64,000 bases of DNA, taken from contig NZ_JASISY010000010.1 in assembly GCF_030063365.1 (NCBI RefSeq), positions 61,306-125,305 of the forward strand, given 5' to 3'. The notes below the pieces were generated by a model. The model was not told where the DNA came from and ran no database searches. It worked only from the letters and a program-made list of their open reading frames with translations. The stretch is from Cryobacterium sp. PH29-G1. Lineage in GTDB: Bacteria; Actinomycetota; Actinomycetes; Actinomycetales; Microbacteriaceae. Positions within the stretch are counted from its first letter, which is position 1, and every line of letters begins with the position of its first letter. This document shows, in pieces, positions 37,193 through 45,504 of this stretch. Position numbers and translations under genes: made by a program.

Positions 37193-38860
37193 CTAGGCCG
37201 GCCGACGGATGTCGATGATGCGTCCGGAGGCAGCCAGGGTTGACGCCCGGTGCGCGATGGTGATCACGGTCACGTCCTGGGGCAGGCCCTGCACGACGCT
37301 CGTGACCGCCCGCTCCGCGGCCGGGTCAAGGTTGGCCGTGGTTTCGTCAAGGATCAGGATCCGAGGCTGGGCGGCGAGGGCCCTGGCCAGGCACAGCCGA
37401 GACCGTTGGCCGCCGGACAGCGCTGTGCCGCGTTCCCCAATAATCGTGTTTGCACCGTCGGGCCACGCCGCAACGAAATCGGCAGCGCCGACCTGCGCCA
37501 GCGCCCGGCGCAGGTCGGCGTCGGTGGCATCGGGTGCACCGATGCGCAGATTATCGAATATCGTGCCGTGAAAGAGCAACGCGTCCTGGTCGACGACACT
37601 CACTACAGTGCGGAAGTCGGCGTCGCTGATCTCGCTCAAATCCGTTCGATGCGCGTCGACGCCGACGAGGGTGATGCTCCCCCGATCAGGAGCCCACAGC
37701 CGGGAGAGCAGATGGGCCAGGGTTGTTTTTCCGGCACCCGACACCCCACGGATAGCCACGCGTTCGCCGGGGGCGATCACGAGGCTGAGGTCGGTCAGTA
37801 CCGGCACCCGCCAGTCGTACGCGAAGGATACCCCCGCCACCTCGATGCCGAGCGCGCCGACCGGGAGGGGCTGCGGCACGGGCGCATCCGCTATCTCGGC
37901 GCTGCCGGCGATGCCGGCGAGCACCCGTCGTGCGCTGGCCCGATGAGCGTGCAACTGGCTCAGCGTCGAGGCAGCGTCGGCAACGGGTCCGAGCACGGCA
38001 AAAGCTCCGGCCACGAGCGGTGGAACGAGGGCGAAGCTCATCCCGGGAGAATCCATCGCCACGAGGAACAGGCCGACGGCTCCGGCCACGCCGATCACGT
38101 CGCGCACGCCCTTGGCGAGAACCGCTACCTGGGCCAGTCGTGCCTGATCGCGCGCGGAGGCCAGGGTGAGTTTGTCGAGGTCGGCCAGGACGCGGCCCTC
38201 GAGCCCGAAGCCGAGAATCTCGCGTCGTCCGGTGAGGCTCTCCACGACCCGGGCGCTCACCGCGGAGTTCGTGCGTTGGATCTGCTCACCCAGGGTACGA
38301 CTGCGGCCGGCCAGAATGCCCGTGGATGCCAGCAACAGTGCGGCAGCGACCAGCACCACGAGAGCCATCCTGGGGCTCACCACCGTGAGTATCGTGAGGC
38401 CGGCGAGCACCACGACACCGGTGGCGGCGAGTTGGGCGAGCGTGTGTGCGTAGAAGAATTCGAGCTTTTCGATATCGCCCATCGCCGTGGCGGCCCGGTC
38501 TCCGCTGCCGTCGCCGCCGCGGCGGGAGGGTGTGCTTCGGGAGTAGCCGGCAAAGAGGCTCATTCGCAGGGCCGCCAGAACGCGGTAGGCGAGGCTGTGC
38601 GACACGTCCATCTCGTGCCAGGTGAGTACGGCGCGAAGCAGTACGGCACCGCCGAGTACAGGCCAGATCCACGCGGCGGGGGAACGATGCTCCACGACGG
38701 CCGTGCCGACGATCGCCGCCGTGCCCACGACCAGTCCCGCGAGGGTGAGGCCGCTCACAACGCACACCGTGAATGTCCACGCCAGACCTCCGATTTCCCC
38801 GCGCAGCGCGGGGAACAGACCGAGGACCGGGCGGTCACCGGTGTTCCTGCGCGTGCTCAT
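37193..38860 (-). CDS. ABC half-exporter 2 of the RiPP operon (CydC-like architecture)
   Basis: A 555-residue fused membrane-ATPase half-transporter. Six helices (about 25-330) are followed by a nucleotide-binding domain with GVSGAGKTT, signature LSGGQRSRLCLARAL and Walker B ILILDETTANLD. The organisation is like CydC/CydD thiol exporters. The position as the last gene of a YcaO/SagB operon, overlapping the other half-exporter by ATGA, points to export of the modified peptide as a heterodimer. No peptidase (C39) domain is present, so leader removal must be done by another protein. Confidence 0.85.
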   Translation of the reverse strand: MSTRRNTGDRPVLGLFPALRGEIGGLAWTFTVCVVSGLTLAGLVVGTAAIVGTAVVEHRSPAAWIWPVLGGAVLLRAVLTWHEMDVSHSLAYRVLAALRMSLFAGYSRSTPSRRGGDGSGDRAATAMGDIEKLEFFYAHTLAQLAATGVVVLAGLTILTVVSPRMALVVLVAAALLLASTGILAGRSRTLGEQIQRTNSAVSARVVESLTGRREILGFGLEGRVLADLDKLTLASARDQARLAQVAVLAKGVRDVIGVAGAVGLFLVAMDSPGMSFALVPPLVAGAFAVLGPVADAASTLSQLHAHRASARRVLAGIAGSAEIADAPVPQPLPVGALGIEVAGVSFAYDWRVPVLTDLSLVIAPGERVAIRGVSGAGKTTLAHLLSRLWAPDRGSITLVGVDAHRTDLSEISDADFRTVVSVVDQDALLFHGTIFDNLRIGAPDATDADLRRALAQVGAADFVAAWPDGANTIIGERGTALSGGQRSRLCLARALAAQPRILILDETTANLDPAAERAVTSVVQGLPQDVTVITIAHRASTLAASGRIIDIRRPA

Positions 38861-40515
38861 GCGCCCGCTACTGCCCGAGCTGCGACGCTCTGCTCGGTGA
38901 GGCTCCCGTGCTGCAAATGCAAGATCCGGTCCGCGAAGGCGAGTGTTTCGGTGCGGTGAGCGATCATGAGCACGACCTTCGTTTGGGCCACCGCACGCAG
39001 GGTGTGCATGAGATCATGGGCGAGGGAATCGTTGAGAGCACTGGTGGGTTCGTCGAGCAGCAGCACCGGACGGTCAGCGAGCAGTGCTCGCGCCACGGAC
39101 ACACGCTGGCGTTGGCCGCCGGAGAGCGACTGGCCCGCCTCGGCGAGAAGGGTGTCATACCCGTCGGCCAGTGCGAGGATCTCCGTGTGAATACCGGCGG
39201 CGCGGGCGGCGGCCTGCACCGCGGCATCCGTTGCCCCGGGGTTTCCAGACAGGATGTTGTCACGAACGGTTCCCGAGAACAGGTAGCTCTGCTGGGAGAC
39301 CACGCTCACCAGTCCGGTGCCCGGTGTGTAGCCACCGACCGAAACTGAGCCGGAATCGGCGGTGAGAAAACCGAGGATCAGATCCAACACCGTGCTCTTG
39401 CCAGCACCGGATGCCCCGGTGAGAGCCGTGATTTGGCCCGGGCTCAACACGAAGCTCACAGCGCGCAGCACGGGGGCCGAAGGCAGGTAGCCAAACCAGA
39501 CCGACTCGAACCGAACGGAATTTACCGGCTGGCCGGTGCTGGCAGCGGGGCGCGGGGCGGGTTCGGCACCGGCCCGCAGCGCGTTGATACCGGCGACAGC
39601 GGACAGGCCGAGATAACCCGCGTGCCACTGCCGGGACAGCTCCCGAAGCGGCCGGAACACCTCGGAGGACAGCAGGAGCAGCAAATACACCTCAGCGCTG
39701 GGCGCGGGGATAACGCCGGTGGCGGCCAGAACGGCGGCGGCGGCCGCGCAGACCAGTCCGGTCTGGATGGCGAGATCAACGAGGGCCGTGTCGACGAGGG
39801 AGGCACGCATGGTGGCGACCGTGGCGCGATGCAGTTCGTCGGATCGGCCGTTCAGCCGGGTGCGGGTGCGATCAACCGCACCGAGCAACCGCAGCGTCTT
39901 CATGCCCTGCAGCGACTCCAGAAAATCGGCGGCGAGGTGCTCGTACCCGTTCCAACGGGCGACACCACGACGTTTCAGCAGTCGGTCCCATAGCCGCGGA
40001 GCCAGCACGGCGAAGGAGAGGCAACCGGCGAGGACTGCGGCCAGCGGGGCGTTCAGGCTGGCCACCGCCACGAGGAGCACCGGACAGAGAATGAGCACCT
40101 GGAGCAGGTGGCCCACGTATTTGCTGACGTACACCTCGACCCCGTCAACGCCGTCGGTGAGCGTGAGCCTAGCGATCCCGGTGCGGTCGGCGGTGTCGTG
40201 CAGGCCGCGTCGGTTGATTGCGGCCCCGACCAGCTCGGCCCGAAGCCGACGGCGAACGGCCATGCCGAGGGCGCTCGCGCTGCGGGCATGCCCCTGACCG
40301 AGGACCAGACGCACCAGAGCGGTCGCGACGATGCCGGCCAGGAATCCGACGGTGTCGGCCGCGCGCCCATCAACGAGGGCGGCCAGAGCCTGCGCGGTGA
40401 ACCAGGCCTGCACGGTGTAGCTGGCGGTGGCGCTCACCAGCAGCACGGTGGAGCCGGCCAATCGGGCGGGCTCGGCGCGGGTGAGTTGCCACAGGGTGCG
40501 GTCGAGCATCATCAT
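38857..40515 (-). CDS. ABC half-exporter 1 of the RiPP operon (CydD-like architecture)
   Basis: A 552-residue half-transporter starting at one of three consecutive ATG codons (40515, 40512, 40509); the first overlaps the SagB-type stop as ATGA. Membrane domain about 1-310. The ATPase domain has GASGAGKST, LSGGQRQRVSVARAL and VLLLDEPTSALN. Walker B is followed by Asn instead of the usual Asp of the D-loop (SALN), a small asymmetry that fits a heterodimeric exporter. A longer upstream frame overlapping the SagB-type gene is rejected. Confidence 0.85.
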   Translation of the reverse strand: MMMLDRTLWQLTRAEPARLAGSTVLLVSATASYTVQAWFTAQALAALVDGRAADTVGFLAGIVATALVRLVLGQGHARSASALGMAVRRRLRAELVGAAINRRGLHDTADRTGIARLTLTDGVDGVEVYVSKYVGHLLQVLILCPVLLVAVASLNAPLAAVLAGCLSFAVLAPRLWDRLLKRRGVARWNGYEHLAADFLESLQGMKTLRLLGAVDRTRTRLNGRSDELHRATVATMRASLVDTALVDLAIQTGLVCAAAAAVLAATGVIPAPSAEVYLLLLLSSEVFRPLRELSRQWHAGYLGLSAVAGINALRAGAEPAPRPAASTGQPVNSVRFESVWFGYLPSAPVLRAVSFVLSPGQITALTGASGAGKSTVLDLILGFLTADSGSVSVGGYTPGTGLVSVVSQQSYLFSGTVRDNILSGNPGATDAAVQAAARAAGIHTEILALADGYDTLLAEAGQSLSGGQRQRVSVARALLADRPVLLLDEPTSALNDSLAHDLMHTLRAVAQTKVVLMIAHRTETLAFADRILHLQHGSLTEQSVAARAVAGA

Positions 40516-41900
40516 CGGCGGGTTTTCGTATCGGTCGGTGGCGCTGGGAGCGGATGCTGCGCTGCCGGCCGCCAGAGCGCGAGCCCGTGCAGAATCCGGT
40601 CGTCGAGCAGCCTCGAGCCGGCATCTCCGCGGGCATCGCCGCGGGCATCGGTCCACCCGGCTACGGGGCGGCTTCTGGTTCGCAGGGGGGCGTCGATCGC
40701 TCGGTAGAGCAGTCCCGCCGAGGCGAGGGACGCCCACCACAGCTGGTGCACGAGCGACGCGGGCGGCGAATCGGGCGATCGGGGTGCGGTGAAGAGCACG
40801 AGCAGGTCGCAGTGGCGCAGCCAGGTCTGTGCGCTGGACCGATCGACGGCCTCGGTGAGGGCGTCGGCGTCGGCCGGATCCGCCGGAATGAGCAGCTGAA
40901 CCCGACAACCGGGGGGTCGGTTGGCCAGGGTTTCGGCGGTGATGAGGTGCCGGAGCTCACGCGACCAGGAGAACGGCACGGTAGTGCGCGGCGCGGTCAT
41001 GGCGGCGAAGGGCATGCTGCGCCGCCGCCGGAGGGCGTCCCGCGAGATCGCGGGCGCGAGCACCGGCACGACGGTTGCGTCGCGAACGCATTCGACCCGG
41101 GCGCATTCGGTGAACGCTCGGACGACCGCCGAAAGCGCCGGGACCGTCGGGGGCGGACCGGCGGCAATCGCCTGGGGGGCGCGCACGCTCGACCTGATTG
41201 TGGCCGTCATCGTCGTGGCCGGCACCGTGGCATCCGTTTCCCCGAGGTAGAGGGCGGTGACGGCCAGCTCGGGCGCGCTGCCCGGCCAGCGCTGCGGCCA
41301 GTCGGCGACGGTGGGCAACCCGGCCATCGCGGCGAGCGCGGCGGGAGTGCCACGAAGCCGCGTGGTGTGCAGCCCTGACCGGGCCGCAACGGCAGCGAGA
41401 GCCGTGAGAGCGTAAGCGGAATCGGCGATCCACGCGGTCCAGGCCCGGTGGTGGTATTTGCCGGCCGTGCGTTGCGGCAGCACGGTCAGCACGAGGAGAG
41501 TGCCCGCGGCGAGGTTGGTGTCGCCCACCCGGATCAGCTGGTTGGCCTGGTGGTCATAGACGAATCGACCCGAGGCACCATCGGCAGCGGTGAGCACGTG
41601 GGTCTGCACGGGATAGCAACCGCCAGCTGAGGGGATGGGGCGCGCCCGAACGGTGCCTGTCCCATGGAATCCTTCGCTCCACCAAGCCTCCGCGAGCAGC
41701 GCGGCAATCGAGTGCGGGGTGACCGAGTGCGCGGCAATCGGGTGTGGGTTGACCGAGTGTGGGTTGACCAGCGAATTACCGGATGTTTCCGGCGCGGCCG
41801 ACCAGGCGTTGACCGGGGGTCCCGGGTGCACGGCGAGGCCCGGCGGGGTGCGTGACCAGGCCGGCGGGGCGGTGTGCAGCTTCATGGTCATCCATTTCAC
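40512..41900 (-). CDS. SagB-type FMN-dependent azoline dehydrogenase (TOMM 'B' protein)
   Basis: About 462 residues from GTG 41900 (GTGA overlap with ycaO); ATG 41891 or 41885 are alternatives. The nitroreductase-like signature RPIPSAGGCYPVQTHVLTAADG, then GRFVYDHQANQLIRVGD and KYHHRAWTAWIADSAYALTALAAVAARSGL, matches SagB/McbC dehydrogenases. These oxidise azolines to aromatic azoles. A second, degraded nitroreductase-like half follows (about 250-450). The N-terminal region carries a His/Pro-rich 10-residue duplication (HSVNPHPIAA / HSVTPHSIAA), unusual for the family. Confidence 0.8.
   Translation of the reverse strand: MKWMTMKLHTAPPAWSRTPPGLAVHPGPPVNAWSAAPETSGNSLVNPHSVNPHPIAAHSVTPHSIAALLAEAWWSEGFHGTGTVRARPIPSAGGCYPVQTHVLTAADGASGRFVYDHQANQLIRVGDTNLAAGTLLVLTVLPQRTAGKYHHRAWTAWIADSAYALTALAAVAARSGLHTTRLRGTPAALAAMAGLPTVADWPQRWPGSAPELAVTALYLGETDATVPATTMTATIRSSVRAPQAIAAGPPPTVPALSAVVRAFTECARVECVRDATVVPVLAPAISRDALRRRRSMPFAAMTAPRTTVPFSWSRELRHLITAETLANRPPGCRVQLLIPADPADADALTEAVDRSSAQTWLRHCDLLVLFTAPRSPDSPPASLVHQLWWASLASAGLLYRAIDAPLRTRSRPVAGWTDARGDARGDAGSRLLDDRILHGLALWRPAAQHPLPAPPTDTKTRR
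41701..41760 (-). repeat. 30-bp coding tandem duplication in the SagB-type gene
   Basis: Units 41701-41730 and 41731-41760 are 26/30 identical and begin GCGGCAATCG. A partial third unit follows. They encode two copies of a His/Pro/Ala decapeptide in the N-terminal region. Confidence 0.75.
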
Positions 41901-43318
41901 ATATGGGGCGGTGGGGTGAGGGTGAAATCGTCGGGGTCGACCGGGTCGGTGCTGCGCCAACCGCGTTCGCGGGCCGCGGTGCGGAACCGCTCGGAGCCGA
42001 GGTAGGCGAAGGCGGCCGGGGCATTGGGAACCAGCCCCGTCACGACCACCCGAGCCACCCGCAACGAGGTTCGTGCTACGTCCGACGTGGTGAGGTCGCG
42101 GGTAAAGACCCGGTGCCCTCCCGCAGCCAGCCGTTCGTAGACCCACCCCTGACTCACCGACGGGATTTGCGTAATCGAGACGGTGCCGAGGCTCGGCTGG
42201 GTGAAGCGCTCGGCGAGCGGATGCACCCGCGGATCGAGCCACACCTGGACGTGCGCACCGAGGTCGCGCACCCGGGCGAAGTTCTCCCCCACCGCATCGA
42301 GGTATCGCCGGTCGGCGCGGTGCTCCAAATAGAGGCCGGGCGCCATCAGCCGGGCCGCAACGGCCTGGAAGACCCAACCATCAGCATCCTGCAGTCCGGC
42401 GGTGTAGATCCAGGTGTGCACGGCCTCGAGTACGGCCTTGCGAGCGGCCTCGGCCGGATCGAGCTTGCAAGAGAAGCCGGCCGCGTACAGGCCTGTGTGC
42501 GGGTCATACACGAGGGCGGCCAGGACCGGAGCGAATTCGCTGGGCAGTTCGACGAGCCAGTAGTGCAAATCGCAGCCGGACATGGCCTCGGTCAACTGGG
42601 GCACACTGGCCGGGTCGATGCCGCGGGTGGGCCCGTCAAGGTGCCACCACAGTTCGAGGGCGTCGCGTTCGACACACTCGAGCACGGCCCGGTCCTGCGC
42701 GTCGGCATTCCCTTGTCCCGTTGCGATGCCCGCATAGTTCAGGTGGTGCACGCGCGGAAGGTAACGGCAGCGTCGCTGGCGCCAATTCAGGTAGACGAGC
42801 GAGGCGGGCAGCCACGTCGCGGCGGTCTGATCGCCGGCGGGTGTTTCCCGATCCCGGCCCGGCAGCAGCTCGTGGCACCGCGTCCACAGGGTTGTCACGG
42901 TATCTGTCAGAGCCTGGTACGGAAAATCGGCAGCGGCGAGCTGCCAGGGCGCAAACTGGGGCAGCGCCGCCAGATCGATAACGCGCAGCCCCTGCCCGCG
43001 CAGCTCGGCCGCCGAACCCACCCGTTGCTCGGCCGGATCGAGGTGCTCCGGCAGAAAGTTTCCGCAGTAACGTTCCATTCCCTCTGCAACGGCGGCGATC
43101 CAGGCCTGCTCGGTGTCACCGAATGTGGTGCCCAGGGAAACCCGGTCGGCCGGCCAATCACCGAGGCGGCGGGCATCGGCGACCTCGGCAGTCACCGAGG
43201 TGTAGGCGGATGGGGCGCCGTCGGGCCGCAGCACCGACCGTACCGAACGAATGATTCCGGTTTCAGCGTCGACGAGGGACTCCGGCCCAAGCAGCGGGCG
43301 GGCGGTGCTGGCAGTCAT
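41897..43318 (-). CDS. YcaO-family cyclodehydratase (TOMM 'D' protein)
   Basis: A 473-residue YcaO protein. The ATP/Mg site motifs are present: GTTFGDTEQAWIAAVAEGMERYCG (E..ER) and AQDRAVLECVERDALELWW (E..ERD), followed by FSCKLDPAEAARKAVLEAVHTW. The C-terminus is Pro-rich (ending LTPPPHM), as in azoline-forming YcaO enzymes. It uses ATP to cyclise Ser, Thr or Cys of a precursor peptide to oxazolines or thiazolines. ATG 43318 overlaps the hydrolase stop. Neighbours give the full B-C-D heterocyclase set. Confidence 0.9.
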   Translation of the reverse strand: MTASTARPLLGPESLVDAETGIIRSVRSVLRPDGAPSAYTSVTAEVADARRLGDWPADRVSLGTTFGDTEQAWIAAVAEGMERYCGNFLPEHLDPAEQRVGSAAELRGQGLRVIDLAALPQFAPWQLAAADFPYQALTDTVTTLWTRCHELLPGRDRETPAGDQTAATWLPASLVYLNWRQRRCRYLPRVHHLNYAGIATGQGNADAQDRAVLECVERDALELWWHLDGPTRGIDPASVPQLTEAMSGCDLHYWLVELPSEFAPVLAALVYDPHTGLYAAGFSCKLDPAEAARKAVLEAVHTWIYTAGLQDADGWVFQAVAARLMAPGLYLEHRADRRYLDAVGENFARVRDLGAHVQVWLDPRVHPLAERFTQPSLGTVSITQIPSVSQGWVYERLAAGGHRVFTRDLTTSDVARTSLRVARVVVTGLVPNAPAAFAYLGSERFRTAARERGWRSTDPVDPDDFTLTPPPHM

Positions 43319-44235
43319 GAAACCTCGATCAGTGCGGCGGGCGGTGGAGAACTCGGAAAATGGTCTGGGGCGTCGAGCCAGGCGACGATATCGTCGCCGA
43401 GACTGGTGCGGGAACGCCGCACCGTGGGATCGAGGTCGGCGAGCAGACCGTGTCCCCACGGGCCGCTGATGAGGGCGGCGGGGCCAGACCAGGCGCGATG
43501 CAGGTGAAGTGCCTCCCGCACGAAGAAGTCGCGACTGCCGGTGATCACCAGCAGCGGCGCTGACACCTGGGCATAGCGCGCGGCGAGGGGAAGTGGCCGG
43601 GCCGCCCAGAGTTCGGCCCAGAGTTGCCGCTGCCACCTGGTGGGTGCGGTGAGCGGATGAGCCGCCGTCGGCCCCTCGGAGGCGGCCACCGTAACGAGAT
43701 CGACAAGACGGTCCGCCGGCAGCGGCGGCCCGCTGGTTCGCGCAAATCCGTGCTGGTACCACCACCCGAGGCGGTCCCGCAGCCGCGGAGTTCCACCGGG
43801 ATTGCGCGCTGTTTCGTAGCGGCCCAGCGCCGGGACCGCAGCCACGACTCCGGTGAGCGAGCTGCCGAGATCCGGGGGAAGCCTGCGGGCTGTTTCGAGG
43901 GCGCAGTGTGCATCATAGGAGGCACCGGAGAGGACCAGGCGACCGGCATGACGACCGGAGTCGAGCACGGCGCGCACGGTGTCGCATCCGTCTTCTCCTT
44001 CGGACGCATACGGATGCCACTGGCCGTTCGAGCGGTAGCGACCGCGCACATCGGCGACGACGGCGCTGTAGCCGCGCGCCTGCCACGAGCGGGCCTGGGG
44101 CACATGCGCAGCGCAGTCGTAGGGGGTACGAATGATCACGGTGCCACGCGGCTCCGGATGCCAGGCCGCAAACCCGGCGAGCGTCGTGCCATCGGCGGTG
44201 CGCACGTTGAAGGGTGTTGTGGCGAGCGCGGTCAC
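43315..44235 (-). CDS. CocE/NonD-type alpha/beta hydrolase in the RiPP operon
   Basis: A 306-residue X-Pro dipeptidyl-peptidase (S15/CocE) family hydrolase. VIIRTPYDCA, VVADVRGRYRSNGQWHPYASEGEDGCDTVRAV and the nucleophile elbow LSGASYDAHCA are family motifs. Later, ITGSRDFFV and GPWGHGLL supply the Asp and His of the triad. No signal peptide is seen. In a RiPP operon it could trim the precursor or hydrolyse an ester/amide; that is inference. It overlaps genes on both sides by 4 bp. Confidence 0.85.
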   Translation of the reverse strand: MTALATTPFNVRTADGTTLAGFAAWHPEPRGTVIIRTPYDCAAHVPQARSWQARGYSAVVADVRGRYRSNGQWHPYASEGEDGCDTVRAVLDSGRHAGRLVLSGASYDAHCALETARRLPPDLGSSLTGVVAAVPALGRYETARNPGGTPRLRDRLGWWYQHGFARTSGPPLPADRLVDLVTVAASEGPTAAHPLTAPTRWQRQLWAELWAARPLPLAARYAQVSAPLLVITGSRDFFVREALHLHRAWSGPAALISGPWGHGLLADLDPTVRRSRTSLGDDIVAWLDAPDHFPSSPPPAALIEVS

Positions 44236-45107
44236 AGGAGCGGCGCCGGCTGCGGGTAGGAGAGCACCGGATGCCGGGACGCTGCGAAGGTGCGCTCGTT
44301 GTACTGCCAGGCGGTGCCGCGGTGTTGCTCAAGGTCGGTGGTCTCGAAGGCCCAGGACCGTGCGATAGCGATCAGTTGCAGGCCGACCGTGCGACCGGCG
44401 AGAGCACCGAGGGGCGGTAGCGGTGTGGCGGCGGGGGCGGTGAGCCAGGCCTGCAATTCGACCGCGGTCGGGGATGCCGCGAGACGACGGTGCTGCACGT
44501 GGGAGCTGTGCGGATCAGTGGTGTCAACGGCGATCGGGTCGATCCAGACGCGGGTACCCTCGCGGTGCATCCGCAACCAGGCGATGTGCCGGGACGGTAG
44601 GGTATCGAGGCCGCTCCAGAGGTGCTCGGGTGCCCGGTCGCCGGCGAGGAAGATGACGAGGGCGGGAGCGAGGGCGTGGATGGCATCCAGGAGGGTGTCC
44701 CGGTTGACAGCCGACGGCTCGAGGGAGGTTTCGAGGGTGTGCACGTCGGCACCGAGCTCGACGAGGTCGGCGGCGACGTGGTCCAGGCCGGGCTCCGTGC
44801 ACAGCACAAGGATGCGGCGGCGGTTCGCGGGCCAGGCGGGCGCAGTGTCGCTGCGGTGCCGGGCGGCCAGCTCGACGTTCAGCGTGGTCCACGCGGCCCG
44901 TTCGGCCGGGGTCAGAGCCGCGTCGTCGGCACCGGCGGCGAGGCTTTGCAGCATGGCGAGCGGGAGCGGACATCCGCTCACACGCAAAAACGTGCCGCCA
45001 CTCGTGCGCACGGTACGACCGCGGGGCGAGTCGAAGACGTCGAAGCGGGCGACGACCTGAACATCGGGACTGGCGATCAGGAAGGTCACGGGGGTATCGC
45101 GGGTCAC
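44232..45107 (-). CDS. E1-like leader-binding partner of the cyclodehydratase (TOMM 'C' protein), divergent
   Basis: A 291-residue protein of low similarity to named families. The order matches TOMM leader-peptide-binding/E1-like proteins: an N-terminal domain with a winged-helix-like segment (about 1-90), RRILVLCTEPGLDHVAADLVELGADVHTLET (Rossmann-like), then ALVIFLAG and RHIAWLRMHREGTRVWIDPIAVDTTDPHSSHVQHRR. The usual Cys-x-x-Cys zinc motif before the HRR-like stretch is replaced by Ser/His. First biosynthetic gene after the precursor, it overlaps the hydrolase gene. The assignment rests on position plus partial motif fit. Confidence 0.6.
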   Translation of the reverse strand: MTRDTPVTFLIASPDVQVVARFDVFDSPRGRTVRTSGGTFLRVSGCPLPLAMLQSLAAGADDAALTPAERAAWTTLNVELAARHRSDTAPAWPANRRRILVLCTEPGLDHVAADLVELGADVHTLETSLEPSAVNRDTLLDAIHALAPALVIFLAGDRAPEHLWSGLDTLPSRHIAWLRMHREGTRVWIDPIAVDTTDPHSSHVQHRRLAASPTAVELQAWLTAPAATPLPPLGALAGRTVGLQLIAIARSWAFETTDLEQHRGTAWQYNERTFAASRHPVLSYPQPAPLL

Positions 45108-45181
45108 AGCTCTCGATTCGCTGGGTGGTTTGGACAGGTTGGTGTGGAGCGGTGCGGGTGGACCGCTGCGGGTGGACCGGT

Positions 45182-45219
45182 GGCGCGCTCCGCAGATTTG
45201 GCCAGTTGCGGAGCGCGCC
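45182..45219 (-). terminator. Hairpin between precursor gene and biosynthetic genes (possible attenuator)
   Basis: GGCGCGCTCCGCA, a 12-nt loop, TGCGGAGCGCGCC: a perfect 13-bp stem 43 bp after the precursor stop (read on the minus strand) and 75 bp before the next start. There is no U-run. Partial termination here would make precursor more abundant than enzymes, a common RiPP arrangement. Confidence 0.6.
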
Positions 45220-45261
45220 GAGGCCCATGGGACGGGTCAGACCTCAGTCGAAGGGTGTCGC

Positions 45262-45381
45262 CTAGTCGAAGGGGTTCTCGACCAGCGCGTTGCTGTGCGT
45301 TGCCGACAGGTGGGCCAGGGTCTCGGTTCCGACGATGTCGGTGATGATCGTGGTCGTGGCGACGGGGTTCTCGGTTTCCAT
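45262..45381 (-). CDS. Candidate RiPP (TOMM) precursor peptide, 39 residues
   Basis: A 39-codon gene, start ATG 45381 behind AAAGGATTTCCCC, stop TAG at 45264-45262. The peptide begins METENPVATTT and ends NALVENPFD. The middle (about residues 20-32) is TETLAHLSATHSN, holding Ser, Thr and His but no Cys anywhere, so only oxazol(in)e-type rings from Ser/Thr are possible. It is the first gene downstream of the metal-responsive-like promoter and is followed by B, C and D enzyme genes on the same strand. No similarity to a named precursor is known to me. Leader/core border unknown; the C-terminal half is the likely core. Confidence 0.75.
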   Translation of the reverse strand: METENPVATTTIITDIVGTETLAHLSATHSNALVENPFD

Positions 45382-45452
45382 GGGGAAATCCTTTCTCTGG
45401 TGCGGTAGCGGTTCGCCCCGTTTGGGGCGGCCAGCTAGACTCTAACCTTAAA

Positions 45453-45467
45453 TGATAATCAATATCA
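45453..45467. promoter_or_regulatory. Fur/Zur-like operator between the divergent precursor and beta-propeller genes
   Basis: TGATAATCAATATCA fits the 7-1-7 box TGATAATnATTATCA with one mismatch. On the minus strand it lies between TTGATA (-35-like) and TTAGAG (-10-like) of the precursor promoter. CTAACCTTA (45443-45451) resembles one half of a DtxR/IdeR box, an alternative or extra regulator. It is 12/15 identical to 34143-34157. Confidence 0.65.
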
Positions 45468-45504
45468 ATAATGCCGATGTTGCGGCCTCCCGTCAGGAGC
45501 AGCC

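Noticed and set aside
37250..38959. A 569-codon open frame antisense to a half-exporter
   Set aside because: Low-complexity His/Gly/Arg/Glu translation opposite a gene with Walker A, signature and Walker B motifs.
37193..40515. CydDC thiol exporter for cytochrome bd assembly
   Set aside because: No cydAB nearby, and the genes are translationally coupled to SagB/YcaO genes; exporter of the modified peptide is the simpler reading.
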